Of a stretch of DNA of 64,000 nucleotides, positions 1 to 9,237 are shown piece by piece. How positions within the stretch are numbered: the stretch's first letter is position 1; each line of letters begins with the position of its first letter. The notes under the pieces were generated by a model. It ran no database searches, had not been told where the DNA came from, and saw only the letters and a list, made by a program, of their open reading frames with translations. Origin of the DNA: an uncultured Oxalobacteraceae bacterium (GTDB lineage: Bacteria > Pseudomonadota > Gammaproteobacteria > Burkholderiales > Burkholderiaceae_D); NCBI GenBank assembly GCA_903893945.1, contig CAITOF010000101.1, positions 1 through 64,000 of the forward strand, given 5' to 3'. Position numbers and translations under genes: made by a program.

Positions 1-1
1 C

Positions 2-1465
2 CTGGGCGAACTGGCACGGGAACGGCAGGTCGAAGCGCAGCGTGACGCGATGTTTTCAGGTGAAAAAATAAATTTTACTGAGCAGCGTTCCGTGCTTCAC
101 ACGGCATTGCGATTGCCACGGGCAAGCACCTCGGGCCTGGTGATTGAGGGTGTCGACATTCATGCGGCCATCACCGAAGTGCTCGATCGTATGGAAACAT
201 TTTCCGACAAGATTCACAGTGGGTCGTGGCGTGGTGCGAGTGGTCTGGCCATCACGGATATTGTTAATATCGGCATTGGCGGCTCGGATCTGGGGCCGAA
301 ACTGGTATGTGAAGCGTTGCGCTGTTTTGCCTGTCCGGGTATCACCAGCCATTTTGTTTCCAATGTTGACGGCCACGCGCTGGATGCTGTTCTGGGTCGG
401 GTGAATCCGGCCACAACGTTGTTCGTCGTGGCCTCCAAGACATTTACCACCGCCGAAACCATGCTCAATGCCCATTCGGCGCGCAACTGGTTCCTGGGTT
501 CATTCACCGAGGCCGACTTGCCGCAGCATTTTGTGGCCGTCTCCACGAACCTGGCTGCCGCGAACCAGTTTGGCATCGCCAGTGAGAACTGTTTCGGTTT
601 CTGGGACTGGGTGGGCGGACGGTATTCATTATGGTCTGCAATCGGCTTACCCATTGCACTGGCAATCGGCTTTGGACATTTTCGTGCCCTGCTGGACGGC
701 GCGCACGAAATGGACCGGCATTTCAGAGAGGCGCCCATCGAGAAAAACATGCCGGTCGTGCTGGCGTTAACCGGCATATGGAATCGGAACTTTCTGGGCT
801 ATGACACCCTTTCAATTGCACCGTACCATCAGGATTTAAGCGAATTTTCGAGCTATCTCCAGCAACTGGACATGGAAAGCAACGGGAAAACCATAGACCG
901 GCAGGGACAGAAGCTGGCCGTACCGACAGGTCCGGTCATATGGGGAAATGTCGGTACGAATGGACAGCATGCCTATTTTCAGTTGATCCATCAGGGCAGT
1001 GACATCATTCCCGTCGATTTCATCGCTGCCTTAAAGCCGCGTCACAACCTTGCCGAGCATCAGCTAATTTTACTGGCGAATTGTTTTGCGCAGTCGCAGG
1101 CATTGATGACAGGTAGAACGGCACAGCAAGTCAGAACTGAAATGCAGGCGCAAGGTTTGCCGGAAGAAAAGATTCAGCGGCTTATTCCGCATCGCACGTT
1201 TGATGGTAACCGTCCGAGCAATACAATATTGCTGGAGGACCTTGATCCGCGTTCATTGGGCGCCTTGATTGCCCTGTATGAGCACAAGGTCGCCGTGCAG
1301 GGATTTTGCTGGGGAATTAACAGTTTCGATCAATGGGGTGTCGAGTTGGGTAAAGTGCTGGCCAAAACGATCGAAGCCAATTTGCAGTCAGGCGTCACCG
1401 GTGATGAATTTGACAGCTCGACAGCCGGCCTGATCACGAAAGCTCGTCAGGCAGGGGTAAAGTAG
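2..1465 (+). CDS. pgi: Glucose-6-phosphate isomerase, 5' end cut by window
   Basis: Interconverts glucose-6-phosphate and fructose-6-phosphate in the cytoplasm (glycolysis and gluconeogenesis). The reading frame is open from base 2, before the first ATG at 50, and the residues there (RDAMFSGEKINFTE) are the conserved Pgi N-terminal segment. The gene therefore starts upstream of the window and the ATG at 50 is internal. Visible family signatures are the sugar-phosphate-binding stretch with IGIGGSDLGP, the GGRYSLWSAIGLP signature and the C-terminal WGVELGK segment. About 487 residues are present against a usual 540-550. Function is certain from the signatures; the true start is not visible. Confidence 0.97.
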   Translation: MGELARERQVEAQRDAMFSGEKINFTEQRSVLHTALRLPRASTSGLVIEGVDIHAAITEVLDRMETFSDKIHSGSWRGASGLAITDIVNIGIGGSDLGPKLVCEALRCFACPGITSHFVSNVDGHALDAVLGRVNPATTLFVVASKTFTTAETMLNAHSARNWFLGSFTEADLPQHFVAVSTNLAAANQFGIASENCFGFWDWVGGRYSLWSAIGLPIALAIGFGHFRALLDGAHEMDRHFREAPIEKNMPVVLALTGIWNRNFLGYDTLSIAPYHQDLSEFSSYLQQLDMESNGKTIDRQGQKLAVPTGPVIWGNVGTNGQHAYFQLIHQGSDIIPVDFIAALKPRHNLAEHQLILLANCFAQSQALMTGRTAQQVRTEMQAQGLPEEKIQRLIPHRTFDGNRPSNTILLEDLDPRSLGALIALYEHKVAVQGFCWGINSFDQWGVELGKVLAKTIEANLQSGVTGDEFDSSTAGLITKARQAGVK

Positions 1466-1681
1466 ACCGATGTGGTTTCATCGACCCACATTGTTTTACC
1501 TGTCCGAACGTTAGCTTTTATTCATCAAAAATGGTTCCTTTTCAAGAATTAAGGACAGGATCGGGGCCGATATCCCCGGCAAGCCGGAAAAGTTGGCAGC
1601 TTTTGCGACGAGTTACCTGGCGACGGTATGGTAAACTGCCGGACTCAACCTTTTAATTTTCTTCATGGCACGGGAATTGAT

Positions 1682-2038
1682 ATGCGCGTCAATACAAGAC
1701 TGTTTTCATGCTTACTGCTTTGCCTGTTCGTGTGTCTGCGCGTTGCGGCTGACGACAGACCGTTGCCGTATAACGGTACCGTCGGTACGTTATCGATATC
1801 GGCTTTGCCGGCGATAGTCATCGATGGACAGACGCATAAATTGACAGCCGGTGCGCAAATCAGGAATGACAAGAATCTGATAGTCCAGACCGCGACTCTG
1901 AAAGGGGCTGATGTCAAGGTGTTATACAACCTGAATAAACTGGGTCAGGTTGATCGCATCTGGATATTGACGCCGGCTGAACTGCAGCAATTTGAGTCGG
2001 GCACCCGTCCCAAGCCGATTTATCCGGCGAAAAACTGA
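1682..2038 (+). CDS. Small secreted protein of unknown function
   Basis: A 118-residue protein that I do not recognise. It begins with a clear signal peptide (MRVNTRLFSCLLLCLFVCLRVAADD, residues 1-25), so the mature part of about 95 residues should be periplasmic. The ATG at 1682 is preferred over an upstream in-frame ATG at 1628 because the signal peptide begins there. The mature part is rich in short beta-like stretches (IVIDGQTHKLTAGAQIRN, then VKVLYNLNKLGQVDRIWILTP) and ends in a proline/lysine tail. It sits 10 bases before miaB and may be co-transcribed with it, though nothing links their functions. Confidence 0.75.
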   Translation: MRVNTRLFSCLLLCLFVCLRVAADDRPLPYNGTVGTLSISALPAIVIDGQTHKLTAGAQIRNDKNLIVQTATLKGADVKVLYNLNKLGQVDRIWILTPAELQQFESGTRPKPIYPAKN

Positions 2039-2048
2039 ATAATGAGCA

Positions 2049-3407
2049 ATGACAGCAATTATGCAAAAAAAAGTATTTATTAAAACCTTTGGGTGCCAGA
2101 TGAATGAGTACGATTCGGACAAAATGGCCGACGTACTCAATTTCGCGGAAGGGATGACGCAGACAGACAATGTCGAGGAAGCCGATGTCGTCCTGCTCAA
2201 TACCTGCTCGGTGCGCGAGAAGGCCCAGGAAAAAGTTTTTTCGGATCTGGGGCGGTTACGCGAATTGAAATTGAAGCGGCCTGAACTGATTATTGGTGTC
2301 GGTGGTTGCGTCGCCTCGCAGGAAGGTGCTGCCATCGTAAAACGTGCCCCGTATGTTGACGTTGTGTTTGGACCGCAAACATTACACCGGCTGCCGCAAA
2401 TGCTGAAGGACCAGCGCAGCAGCGGCAAGTCGCAGGTCGATATCAGTTTTCCTGAAATTGAGAAATTTGACCACATGCCACCAGCCAAAGTGGAGGGCCC
2501 AACGGCGTACGTCTCCATCATGGAAGGCTGCAGCAAATACTGCAGTTACTGCGTGGTCCCTTATACGCGGGGCGAAGAAGTATCGAGACGTTTTGAAGAT
2601 GTGCTGACAGAGGTTGCCGGATTGGCGGCTCAGGGTGTGAAAGAAATTACCTATCTCGGACAGAACGTGAATGCGTTCCGTGGTGCCATGGCGGATGGTG
2701 AGGTGGCTGATTTTGCCCTGCTGATTGAATATACCGCTGAAATTCCCGGTATTGAACGGATTCGGTTTGTGACCAGCCATCCGAAGGAATTTACCCAACG
2801 GTTGATTGACACTTATGCCAAAGTACCCAAATTGGTGGATCATTTATACTTGCCGGCGCAACATGGGTCTGACCGGATTCTGTCTGCAATGAAACGGGGT
2901 TATACCGTACTTGAATACAAATCGGTGCTGCGTCGCCTGAAAGCAGTCCGCCCCAATCTGTCCATTTCATCCGATTTTATTGTGGGGTTTCCCGGAGAAA
3001 CTGAAGCTGATTTTGAGGCGATGATGAAGCTGATTGACGATATCGGCTTTGATAACTGCTTCAGTTTCATATTCAGCCCGCGCCCCGGAACGCCGGCGGC
3101 CAATTTGGCGGACGATACGCCACATGAAATCAAGCTGGCGCGCCTGCAACGCTTGCAGGGTGTGATCAACGAAAACGTGAAGCGCTATAGCAATGCCATG
3201 ATAGGCACGGTTCAGACTGTGCTGGTGGAATCGCCGACGGTGAAAAATGTGCATGAATTGCAGGGGCGCACAGAAAACAATCGGGTGGTCAATTTTGCCG
3301 GTCCGGTTGATCTGATCGGACAGTTGGTGAAACTGAAAATCACGCAAAGTTACAATTTCACGTTGCGCGGCGAACTTGTCGATGCGCCAGTTGCCGTTTC
3401 GGTGTAA
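2049..3407 (+). CDS. miaB: tRNA-2-methylthio-N6-dimethylallyladenosine synthase MiaB
   Basis: Radical-SAM methylthiotransferase that converts i6A37 to ms2i6A37 in tRNAs reading UNN codons. The N-terminal UPF0004 domain carries the three cluster cysteines (FGCQMN at C16, NTCSVRE at C53, GGCVA near residue 87). The radical-SAM CxxxCxxC motif (CSKYCSYC) lies near residue 160, and a TRAM domain ends the protein. At 452 residues it has the normal length. An in-frame ATG at 2061 ([12 protein letters not shown]) is an equally possible start. The gene is followed at once by phoH and ybeY, the usual betaproteobacterial order, which fits a tRNA/ribosome maturation operon. Confidence 0.97.
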   Translation: MTAIMQKKVFIKTFGCQMNEYDSDKMADVLNFAEGMTQTDNVEEADVVLLNTCSVREKAQEKVFSDLGRLRELKLKRPELIIGVGGCVASQEGAAIVKRAPYVDVVFGPQTLHRLPQMLKDQRSSGKSQVDISFPEIEKFDHMPPAKVEGPTAYVSIMEGCSKYCSYCVVPYTRGEEVSRRFEDVLTEVAGLAAQGVKEITYLGQNVNAFRGAMADGEVADFALLIEYTAEIPGIERIRFVTSHPKEFTQRLIDTYAKVPKLVDHLYLPAQHGSDRILSAMKRGYTVLEYKSVLRRLKAVRPNLSISSDFIVGFPGETEADFEAMMKLIDDIGFDNCFSFIFSPRPGTPAANLADDTPHEIKLARLQRLQGVINENVKRYSNAMIGTVQTVLVESPTVKNVHELQGRTENNRVVNFAGPVDLIGQLVKLKITQSYNFTLRGELVDAPVAVSV

Positions 3408-3414
3408 CCTCAAC

Positions 3415-4470
3415 GTGAAAAATAAAACAAACGTACTTACTTTTTCGCCGGAGCAGCCGCTGGACAACACCAAGCTGGCTGCGCTGTGTGGCCCTATGGA
3501 TGCCAACCTGCGTCAAATTTCGGCGGCCCTTGATGTGTCCCTGTTTCGACGTGGTGAAAAATTTATTGTGAGTGGGGAACGGGCAGATCAGGCGATTGCC
3601 CTGCTGGAAAAATTTTACAATTCGAATCAAAAAACCATTTCTGTTGACGAGGTGCAACTGGCTCTGGTTGAGCAACGCAGTTCGAACAGTGTGGCATCGA
3701 TTCCCGCGGTCTTGAACAGTGAGTTACCGTCCGATCTGGTAAGCCCGATCCTGAAAACGCGTCGTTCGGATTTGCGCGGCCGGACACCGCACCAGATCAG
3801 CTACCTTCATTCGATCATGGCACACGATGTGACCTTTGGCGTCGGACCGGCCGGGACAGGTAAAACCTACCTGGCCGTGGCATGTGCGGTGGATGCCCTG
3901 GAACGCGATGCGGTTAAACGTATCGTGCTGACCCGGCCCGCCGTTGAGGCGGGCGAACGCCTGGGGTTTTTACCCGGCGATCTGGCCCAAAAAGTCGACC
4001 CTTATTTAAGACCATTGTATGACGCGTTATACGATCTGCTGGGATTCGACCGGACTCAGAAATTATTTGAGAAGCAGGCCATAGAAATTGCCCCATTGGC
4101 CTATATGCGCGGGCGGACGTTGAATCATGCGTTTGTCATTCTGGATGAAGCGCAAAATACAACGCCGGAGCAGATGAAGATGTTTTTGACGCGCATCGGA
4201 TTTGGCAGCAAGGCGGTTGTCACTGGCGACGTGACCCAGATAGATCTGCAACGCGGGCAAAAAAGTGGCCTGGTGGACGCGATGAGTGTACTCGGTGATG
4301 TACGCGGAATTGCCTTTACCCGCTTCACCAGCGTCGACGTGGTTCGCCATCCTTTGGTCGCCCGTATTGTGGATGCCTATGAAAGCGCGGCCGAATCCAC
4401 CGCTGAATTGTCATCCAGACGGGCAACTGCCACCAAAGTGAACAAAAATGGCCGGAAAAACGCAGAATAA
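3415..4470 (+). CDS. ybeZ: PhoH-like ATPase (YbeZ)
   Basis: Cytoplasmic P-loop ATPase of the PhoH/YbeZ family, thought to work with the endonuclease YbeY in rRNA and RNA maturation. Walker A is GPAGTGKT near residue 144 and the Walker B region is VILDEAQN near residue 242. I chose the GTG at 3415, just after the miaB stop ([16 protein letters not shown]), because family members start with a short leader before the LCGP segment. TTG 3376 and ATG 3382 are in frame but lie inside miaB. No strong Shine-Dalgarno is visible for any choice. The 3' end overlaps ybeY by 23 bases, which suggests translational coupling. Confidence 0.93.
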   Translation: MKNKTNVLTFSPEQPLDNTKLAALCGPMDANLRQISAALDVSLFRRGEKFIVSGERADQAIALLEKFYNSNQKTISVDEVQLALVEQRSSNSVASIPAVLNSELPSDLVSPILKTRRSDLRGRTPHQISYLHSIMAHDVTFGVGPAGTGKTYLAVACAVDALERDAVKRIVLTRPAVEAGERLGFLPGDLAQKVDPYLRPLYDALYDLLGFDRTQKLFEKQAIEIAPLAYMRGRTLNHAFVILDEAQNTTPEQMKMFLTRIGFGSKAVVTGDVTQIDLQRGQKSGLVDAMSVLGDVRGIAFTRFTSVDVVRHPLVARIVDAYESAAESTAELSSRRATATKVNKNGRKNAE

Positions 4471-4948
4471 TCATGCGCCAGGTCAGAAACAGGGCCATAA
4501 GCTGAAACATAAGCTGAAACTCACATTGCAATTTGCCGACCAGCGCCTGCAGAAAGAACTGCCTGAAGCGCTGATCAAGAAAAGTGTGCGGGCGGCCCTG
4601 TTTTTTCCGGCGGAGCTGACTGTCCGGTTTGTCGACAGGACGGAGGGCAGATTACTGAACCGGGAATTTCGCGGCAAAGACTATGCAACCAATGTCCTGA
4701 CGTTTGCGTATACCGAAGATATCGATGCCGAAGTCACCTTGGCAGATATTATCCTGTGCACGGATGTGTTGCAGAAGGAAGCGGCACAACAACATAAATC
4801 TATCGTTGATCATACCCTGCATTTAATTGTCCATGGGGTGCTGCACGCCCAGGGTTACGACCATGAAAACGATGAGGACGCCGCTGAAATGGAGCAACTG
4901 GAAGTGGATATTCTGGCGGCGCTCGGTATCGCCAATCCGTATCTGTAA
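4448..4948 (+). CDS. ybeY: Endoribonuclease YbeY
   Basis: Single-strand-specific zinc endoribonuclease acting in 16S rRNA 3'-end maturation and 70S ribosome quality control. The diagnostic metal-binding motif HxxxHxxxxxH is intact ([11 protein letters not shown], about residues 129-139). The 166-residue protein has a slightly extended, lysine- and glutamine-rich N-terminus of about 20 residues before the conserved LTLQFAD segment. It overlaps the 3' end of the PhoH-like gene, and the pair is conserved across proteobacteria. The corC and lnt genes that normally follow are present, separated here by an LpxH-like gene. Confidence 0.96.
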   Translation: MAGKTQNNHAPGQKQGHKLKHKLKLTLQFADQRLQKELPEALIKKSVRAALFFPAELTVRFVDRTEGRLLNREFRGKDYATNVLTFAYTEDIDAEVTLADIILCTDVLQKEAAQQHKSIVDHTLHLIVHGVLHAQGYDHENDEDAAEMEQLEVDILAALGIANPYL

Positions 4949-5070
4949 AAAATCCACGATGCCCGCTCAGTGTGCATAAACGACACATTTCATCAAGCTG
5001 ACACAATAAATAATTAAGCTCTGCGTATTTCCGTCTTAGCCGGATCATATATCCGTTGAAGGAGATTTGT

Positions 5071-5880
5071 GTGAGCAATAAGGCAATTGCAGGTGATGAT
5101 GATCAGGTTGATTTCAGATTGCGCACCATCTTTATTTCCGATATCCATTTGGGTACCAAGGGCTGTCAGGCGGAGGTCCTCCTTGATTTTTTAAAGCACT
5201 GCAATGCGGAAACGTATTATCTGGTTGGTGACATTGTCGATGGATGGCGGTTAAAGAAGTCGTGGTACTGGCCCCAGTCCCACAATGACGTAGTTCAGAA
5301 ATTGCTGCGTAAAGCTCGAAAGGGAAGTCGGATTATCTATGTCCCGGGTAATCACGATGAATTTTTACGGAGTTATTTCGATCTTTCCTTTGGTGATGTG
5401 GAAGTCAAAAATAATCCCATCCATGAAACTGCCGACGGGAAACGGTTGCTGGTGGTGCATGGTGATCAGTATGATAATGTGATGCTGTACTCGCGCTGGC
5501 TGGCGTTTCTGGGCGATAGTGCTTATGAGATGCTGTTGAAGCTGAATCAGCCCATCAACAAGGTGCGCCGTTTTTTCGGTCTGTCACACTGGTCTCTGTC
5601 GCAGTTTCTCAAGCTCAAAGTCAAGAATGCGGTCAATTTCATTTCCTGTTTTGAAACAGTTGTGGCCGCCGATGCCGCCCATAAACATGTTGATGGTGTG
5701 GTCTGTGGACATATCCACCACGCCGAAATCCGCGATATTGATGGATTAACTTATTGCAACGATGGCGACTGGGTTGAAAGTTGTACGGCGCTGGTCGAAC
5801 ATATGGATGGAAAGTTGGAAATTATGCATTGGCTGGATCACTATAACCAACGCCTGCTGGAACTGCGGGCTGCGGCATAA
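5071..5880 (+). CDS. LpxH-like metallophosphoesterase (UDP-2,3-diacylglucosamine diphosphatase family)
   Basis: Calcineurin-type metallophosphoesterase of the COG2908 family, which contains the lipid A enzymes that split UDP-2,3-diacylglucosamine to lipid X and UMP. All metal-binding blocks are visible: D24xH26 (SDIHLG), GDIVD, GNHDE, VHGDQ and GHIHH. The start is the GTG at 5071 because AAGGAGA lies six bases upstream (5059-5065); a TTG at 5056 has no such site. The sequence is longer (269 residues) and more divergent than classical LpxH, so it may be the second, LpxH2-like type or a phosphoesterase of other specificity. It lies between ybeY and corC, with a palindrome after it. Confidence 0.8.
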   Translation: MSNKAIAGDDDQVDFRLRTIFISDIHLGTKGCQAEVLLDFLKHCNAETYYLVGDIVDGWRLKKSWYWPQSHNDVVQKLLRKARKGSRIIYVPGNHDEFLRSYFDLSFGDVEVKNNPIHETADGKRLLVVHGDQYDNVMLYSRWLAFLGDSAYEMLLKLNQPINKVRRFFGLSHWSLSQFLKLKVKNAVNFISCFETVVAADAAHKHVDGVVCGHIHHAEIRDIDGLTYCNDGDWVESCTALVEHMDGKLEIMHWLDHYNQRLLELRAAA

Positions 5881-5897
5881 TTTTGGAATTTGGTCGC

Positions 5898-5923
5898 TTT
5901 TAATGTATGCTATAGCATTAAAA
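5898..5923. repeat. Inverted repeat containing a 12-bp perfect palindrome
   Basis: The arms TTTTAATG (5898-5905) and CATTAAAA (5916-5923) enclose a ten-base spacer. A 12-bp perfect palindrome, ATGCTATAGCAT (5907-5918), lies across the centre. It sits 20 bases before corC. It could be an operator or part of a corC promoter (TATGCT or TATAGC as a -10 box). It lacks the GC-rich stem expected of a terminator. Confidence 0.4.
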
Positions 5924-5942
5924 CTACGGCTCCAAGCCCCCT

Positions 5943-6866
5943 ATGCCCGAACATCCTGGTAAAGTAAAAAAATCAGAACCCAGCGTTGCGACCAAACTGG
6001 CAACTTCTGACCCCAAACCCCATCGTTCTTTATTTGAACGCCTGACCGCACTTATTTCCCCCGAACCCGAAAATCGCGCCGAATTGCTCGAGGTGTTGCA
6101 GGATGCGCACGAGCGTAATCTAATTGACGCGGATGCACTGTCCATGATTGAAGGCGTGTTTCAGGTGTCTGACCTCTGTGCCCGCGACATTATGGTGCCT
6201 CGCTCCCAAATGGACGTTATTGATATCACCAAACCGATTGAAGAATGGATGCCGCATGTGATCAGTACCGCCCATTCACGGTTCCCGGCCGTCGAAGGCA
6301 ATCGGGACAAGGTGGTGGGTGTACTTCTGGCGAAAGATTTATTGCGGTACTACTTTGATGAAGAATTTGACGTGCGCGACATGCTTCGTCCCGCCGTATT
6401 TATTCCCGAATCAAAGCGGCTGAATGTGCTGTTGCGCGACTTTCGTGCCAATCGCAACCATATTGCGATGGTGGTTGATGAATATGGTGGCGTTGATGGC
6501 CTGATCACCATTGAAGATGTTCTGGAACAGATAGTTGGCGATATCGAAGATGAATATGATTTTGATGAGGAAGAGGATAATATTTTGTCGATTGGTACAG
6601 GCAGCCATGACCTGCGCTGGCGCGTGAAGGGCCTGACTGAAATCAGTCAGTTTAATGACATCATCGGCAGCCATTTTTCGGACGAAGATGTTGATACCAT
6701 CGGTGGACTGGTCGCCAATCATTTAGGCAGGGTGCCGCACAAAGGGGACAAATTCTCCATCGGCACCGTCAGTTTTGAAGTGCTGCGCGCTGACCCGAGG
6801 CAGGTGGATGTGTTGCTGGTGGAGCGTTCGGCAAATGTTGTTTTACCCGGTCCGGACAAGGTTTAG
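5943..6866 (+). CDS. corC: CorC/HlyC-family CBS-domain transporter-associated protein
   Basis: A 307-residue cytoplasmic protein with a CBS-domain pair (about residues 75-195, starting at the DIMVPRSQMDVID motif) and a C-terminal CorC_HlyC domain (about 215-300). Family members are linked to magnesium/cobalt homeostasis, and E. coli YbeX is linked to ribosome and RNA metabolism. There is no DUF21 membrane domain, so this is the soluble, short CorC form. The run EDEYDFDEEEDN just after the CBS pair is strongly acidic. The order ybeZ-ybeY-corC-lnt is conserved and supports the call. The start is the ATG at 5943, with no strong ribosome-binding site. Confidence 0.92.
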   Translation: MPEHPGKVKKSEPSVATKLATSDPKPHRSLFERLTALISPEPENRAELLEVLQDAHERNLIDADALSMIEGVFQVSDLCARDIMVPRSQMDVIDITKPIEEWMPHVISTAHSRFPAVEGNRDKVVGVLLAKDLLRYYFDEEFDVRDMLRPAVFIPESKRLNVLLRDFRANRNHIAMVVDEYGGVDGLITIEDVLEQIVGDIEDEYDFDEEEDNILSIGTGSHDLRWRVKGLTEISQFNDIIGSHFSDEDVDTIGGLVANHLGRVPHKGDKFSIGTVSFEVLRADPRQVDVLLVERSANVVLPGPDKV

Positions 6867-6908
6867 ACCCAGACCTGTCGCGACCTGACCATTCCTGAAA
6901 GGCGTTAC

Positions 6909-8495
6909 TTGCAGAGCCTGATGCAGCGTTGCCCGGTCTGGGCACTTTTTTTATCCGCATTTATAGCCGGCGCATTGAATGTGTTTGCGTTTGCGCCTGT
7001 CGGTTTCTGGCCGTTGCAACTGGCGGCTTTATCGCTGCTGTTTTATTTTCAGTACGCTGCTGCGAATGTTCGGCGCGCCATGCAGCTGACCTGGTTGTAC
7101 TGTTTTGCCTGGTTATTCTTTGGCGTGATCTGGCTGACAGTGACAATGTTTCGTTACGGCGATATGCCTGTCTGGCTTTCTGTCGTTTGCGTCGCCTTGT
7201 TTACAGCAGCGCTGGCGTTCATCCCCGCCGGTCTGATGGGACTGGCCGCCCACCTTCGCTTGCGCTATTCCCTGTCTGGCGTTATCACCTGTCTGGCGTT
7301 GTTTCCCACGTTGTGGAGTGTCGCTGAGTGGACCCGGGGCTGGATATTTACCGGGTTCCCGTGGCTGGTGTCGGGATACGCCCATAATGTGTCGCCGTTG
7401 GCAGGGTACGCTCCGGTTGTTGGCGTGTATGGCATCAGCTGGCTGGTATCCATTTTGGCCGGTTGCGTGGTATTGTGCGTGGCAGGCAGGCGCTCGTATG
7501 CCCTGCTCGTTATCGGAATTTTGCTAGGCGGTGCCGGTTTGCACTTTGTTAAATGGACCGAACCTGCGGGTAAAACGTTATCGGTTCGCCTGTTACAGGG
7601 TAACGTTGATCAGCAGGTCAAATTTGAACGTGAGCACGTTATTGAAGGCCTTCGGTTTTACGATGAAGCGATCCGTAAAGCACCCGCTGACCTGATAGTG
7701 ACGCCTGAATCAGCCCTGCCCATCCCGATCCAGTCATTGCCCGTCGGCTATCTGCCCAATCTGCAACAATTTGCAGGCGACACCCAATCGGTTATTGCAC
7801 TTGGATTATTTACCAGCGATGGTCCCGACTTGTATGCCAACAGCATGATTACAGTGGGCCCGACGCGGCAGCAGCCTGATTATCGCTACGATAAACATCA
7901 CCTGGTGCCATTTGGTGAATTCATACCGAAAGGGTTTGCGTGGTTTTATCATTACATGCAGATTCCGATGGGCGATCTGCAGCGCGGCCCGTTATTGGCG
8001 CAGCCGTTTCCGGTAAAGGACCAGCAGATTTTGCCCAATATCTGCTATGAAGATGTTTTTGGCGAAGAAATAGCAGCCAGAATTTCCTATGCTTATTTCG
8101 CGCATAAAACCGTGCCGACCATATTGTTGAACATGACAAACCTGTCGTGGTTTGGTGACACCTGGGCTATGCCACAACATGTGCAGATTACCCAGATGCG
8201 AACCCTGGAAACCGGGCGGCCCATGCTGCGTTCAACGAATACGGGGATTACCACGCTGGTCGATGCGCACGGAATCGTGGTCAAACAGCTGACTCCGTTT
8301 GTCCGGGGTGAACTGGACGTTCGCGTCCAGGGCTACCAGGGTTTGACACCCTATATTGTTTGCGGAAATTATTTATGGCTGGTGCTGATGAGCTTGCTCG
8401 CACTGATGGCTTTTCTGAGTAGCAGATCAACATTCATAAAGTCAGCAGTTCAGGCCAGAACTGCGGGTCATGGAGCAGGTTCCCTATCCCGTTAA
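6909..8495 (+). CDS. lnt: Apolipoprotein N-acyltransferase
   Basis: Inner-membrane enzyme that adds the third acyl chain to lipoproteins, the last step of lipoprotein maturation. An N-terminal block of hydrophobic segments (about residues 1-215) is followed by a periplasmic nitrilase-like domain. The catalytic triad is visible as Glu267 (TPESALP), Lys329 (YDKHHL) and Cys379 (NICYED), numbered from the TTG start at 6909. The TTG is chosen because AAAGG lies six bases upstream; the ATG at 6921 would be too distant from it. The last 62 bases overlap the convergent marC-like gene. The gene is one of several lipoprotein-related genes in the window. Confidence 0.95.
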   Translation: MQSLMQRCPVWALFLSAFIAGALNVFAFAPVGFWPLQLAALSLLFYFQYAAANVRRAMQLTWLYCFAWLFFGVIWLTVTMFRYGDMPVWLSVVCVALFTAALAFIPAGLMGLAAHLRLRYSLSGVITCLALFPTLWSVAEWTRGWIFTGFPWLVSGYAHNVSPLAGYAPVVGVYGISWLVSILAGCVVLCVAGRRSYALLVIGILLGGAGLHFVKWTEPAGKTLSVRLLQGNVDQQVKFEREHVIEGLRFYDEAIRKAPADLIVTPESALPIPIQSLPVGYLPNLQQFAGDTQSVIALGLFTSDGPDLYANSMITVGPTRQQPDYRYDKHHLVPFGEFIPKGFAWFYHYMQIPMGDLQRGPLLAQPFPVKDQQILPNICYEDVFGEEIAARISYAYFAHKTVPTILLNMTNLSWFGDTWAMPQHVQITQMRTLETGRPMLRSTNTGITTLVDAHGIVVKQLTPFVRGELDVRVQGYQGLTPYIVCGNYLWLVLMSLLALMAFLSSRSTFIKSAVQARTAGHGAGSLSR

Positions 8496-9108
8496 TGACA
8501 AACTGAACACCGATGCAGATCAGCAGAAAGCCCATAATCCGCGTGACCGCTTCAATTCCATCCGGTCCCAGCATGGACGTGAGGCGCTCTGATGCGTGCA
8601 GCACCAGCCAGGATAAATAGGCTACCAGCAAGATCCCGATGACAACCGACAAATAGCCCAACCATACCGGCAGGGTGGTCTGATTGTGTACACCGGTCGA
8701 CATGGAGATCACCACGGCAATGGATCCGGGGCCGGACAGGGTTGGCATGGCCAGCGGGCTGAACGAAATATCACGTTTGGCGTTTATTTTCTGTTCGTGA
8801 TGGTGTTCTGTGGGCGGAAACAACATATTAAAGCCGAATTTGCAGACGATGAAACCGCCTGCAATGCGCAGTCCCGGGATTGAAATACTGAAGAAATCCA
8901 TCAGCACCACACCCACCAGAAGAAAAATAATCAGTATCGCTGCCATGTAATAACAGGCACGACGGACTTGTTGGGCTCGTTCAATAGGAGTAAGGTGTGC
9001 GGCTATGGCGGGCAAAATGGCTACCGTGGTCAACGGATTGGCAATGGGTAACAGGGCAGAGATGGTGCCGAGTACAGTCGTTGAGATTTCGTAAATCAGG
9101 TGGTGCAT
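8434..9108 (-). CDS. MarC-family integral membrane protein
   Basis: A 224-residue multi-pass inner-membrane protein of the MarC (NAAT) family with about six hydrophobic segments. The conserved feature PIANPLTTVAILP lies near the N-terminus, and LAMPTLSGPGSIAVVI in the middle. Despite the historical name, MarC itself is not established as a drug-resistance factor, and the substrate is unknown. The start at 9108 is preferred to the longer frame because AAAAAGG precedes it by seven bases. A His-rich loop (EHHHE) lies near residue 105. The 3' end overlaps lnt by 62 bases, so the two mRNAs are complementary there. Confidence 0.88.
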   Translation of the reverse strand: MHHLIYEISTTVLGTISALLPIANPLTTVAILPAIAAHLTPIERAQQVRRACYYMAAILIIFLLVGVVLMDFFSISIPGLRIAGGFIVCKFGFNMLFPPTEHHHEQKINAKRDISFSPLAMPTLSGPGSIAVVISMSTGVHNQTTLPVWLGYLSVVIGILLVAYLSWLVLHASERLTSMLGPDGIEAVTRIMGFLLICIGVQFVINGIGNLLHDPQFWPELLTL

Positions 9109-9237
9109 AGAAATGCCTTTTTGTAATTGTCTGCGCGTCGCCAATAATGTTATAAATAAATTACCATTCTATCGTATAAATTAAAGCAGATCACCTGAAT
9201 TAAGATCAATAAAATTGACAACTAATGGAGACAAAAT

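Noticed and set aside
56-777. Minus-strand frames of 139 and 187 codons inside pgi
   Set aside because: They are antisense shadows of a clear Pgi reading frame and have no protein-like features or ribosome-binding sites.
1922-2536. 204-codon minus-strand frame across the small secreted gene and miaB
   Set aside because: It is antisense to MiaB, has no recognisable domain and runs through both real genes.
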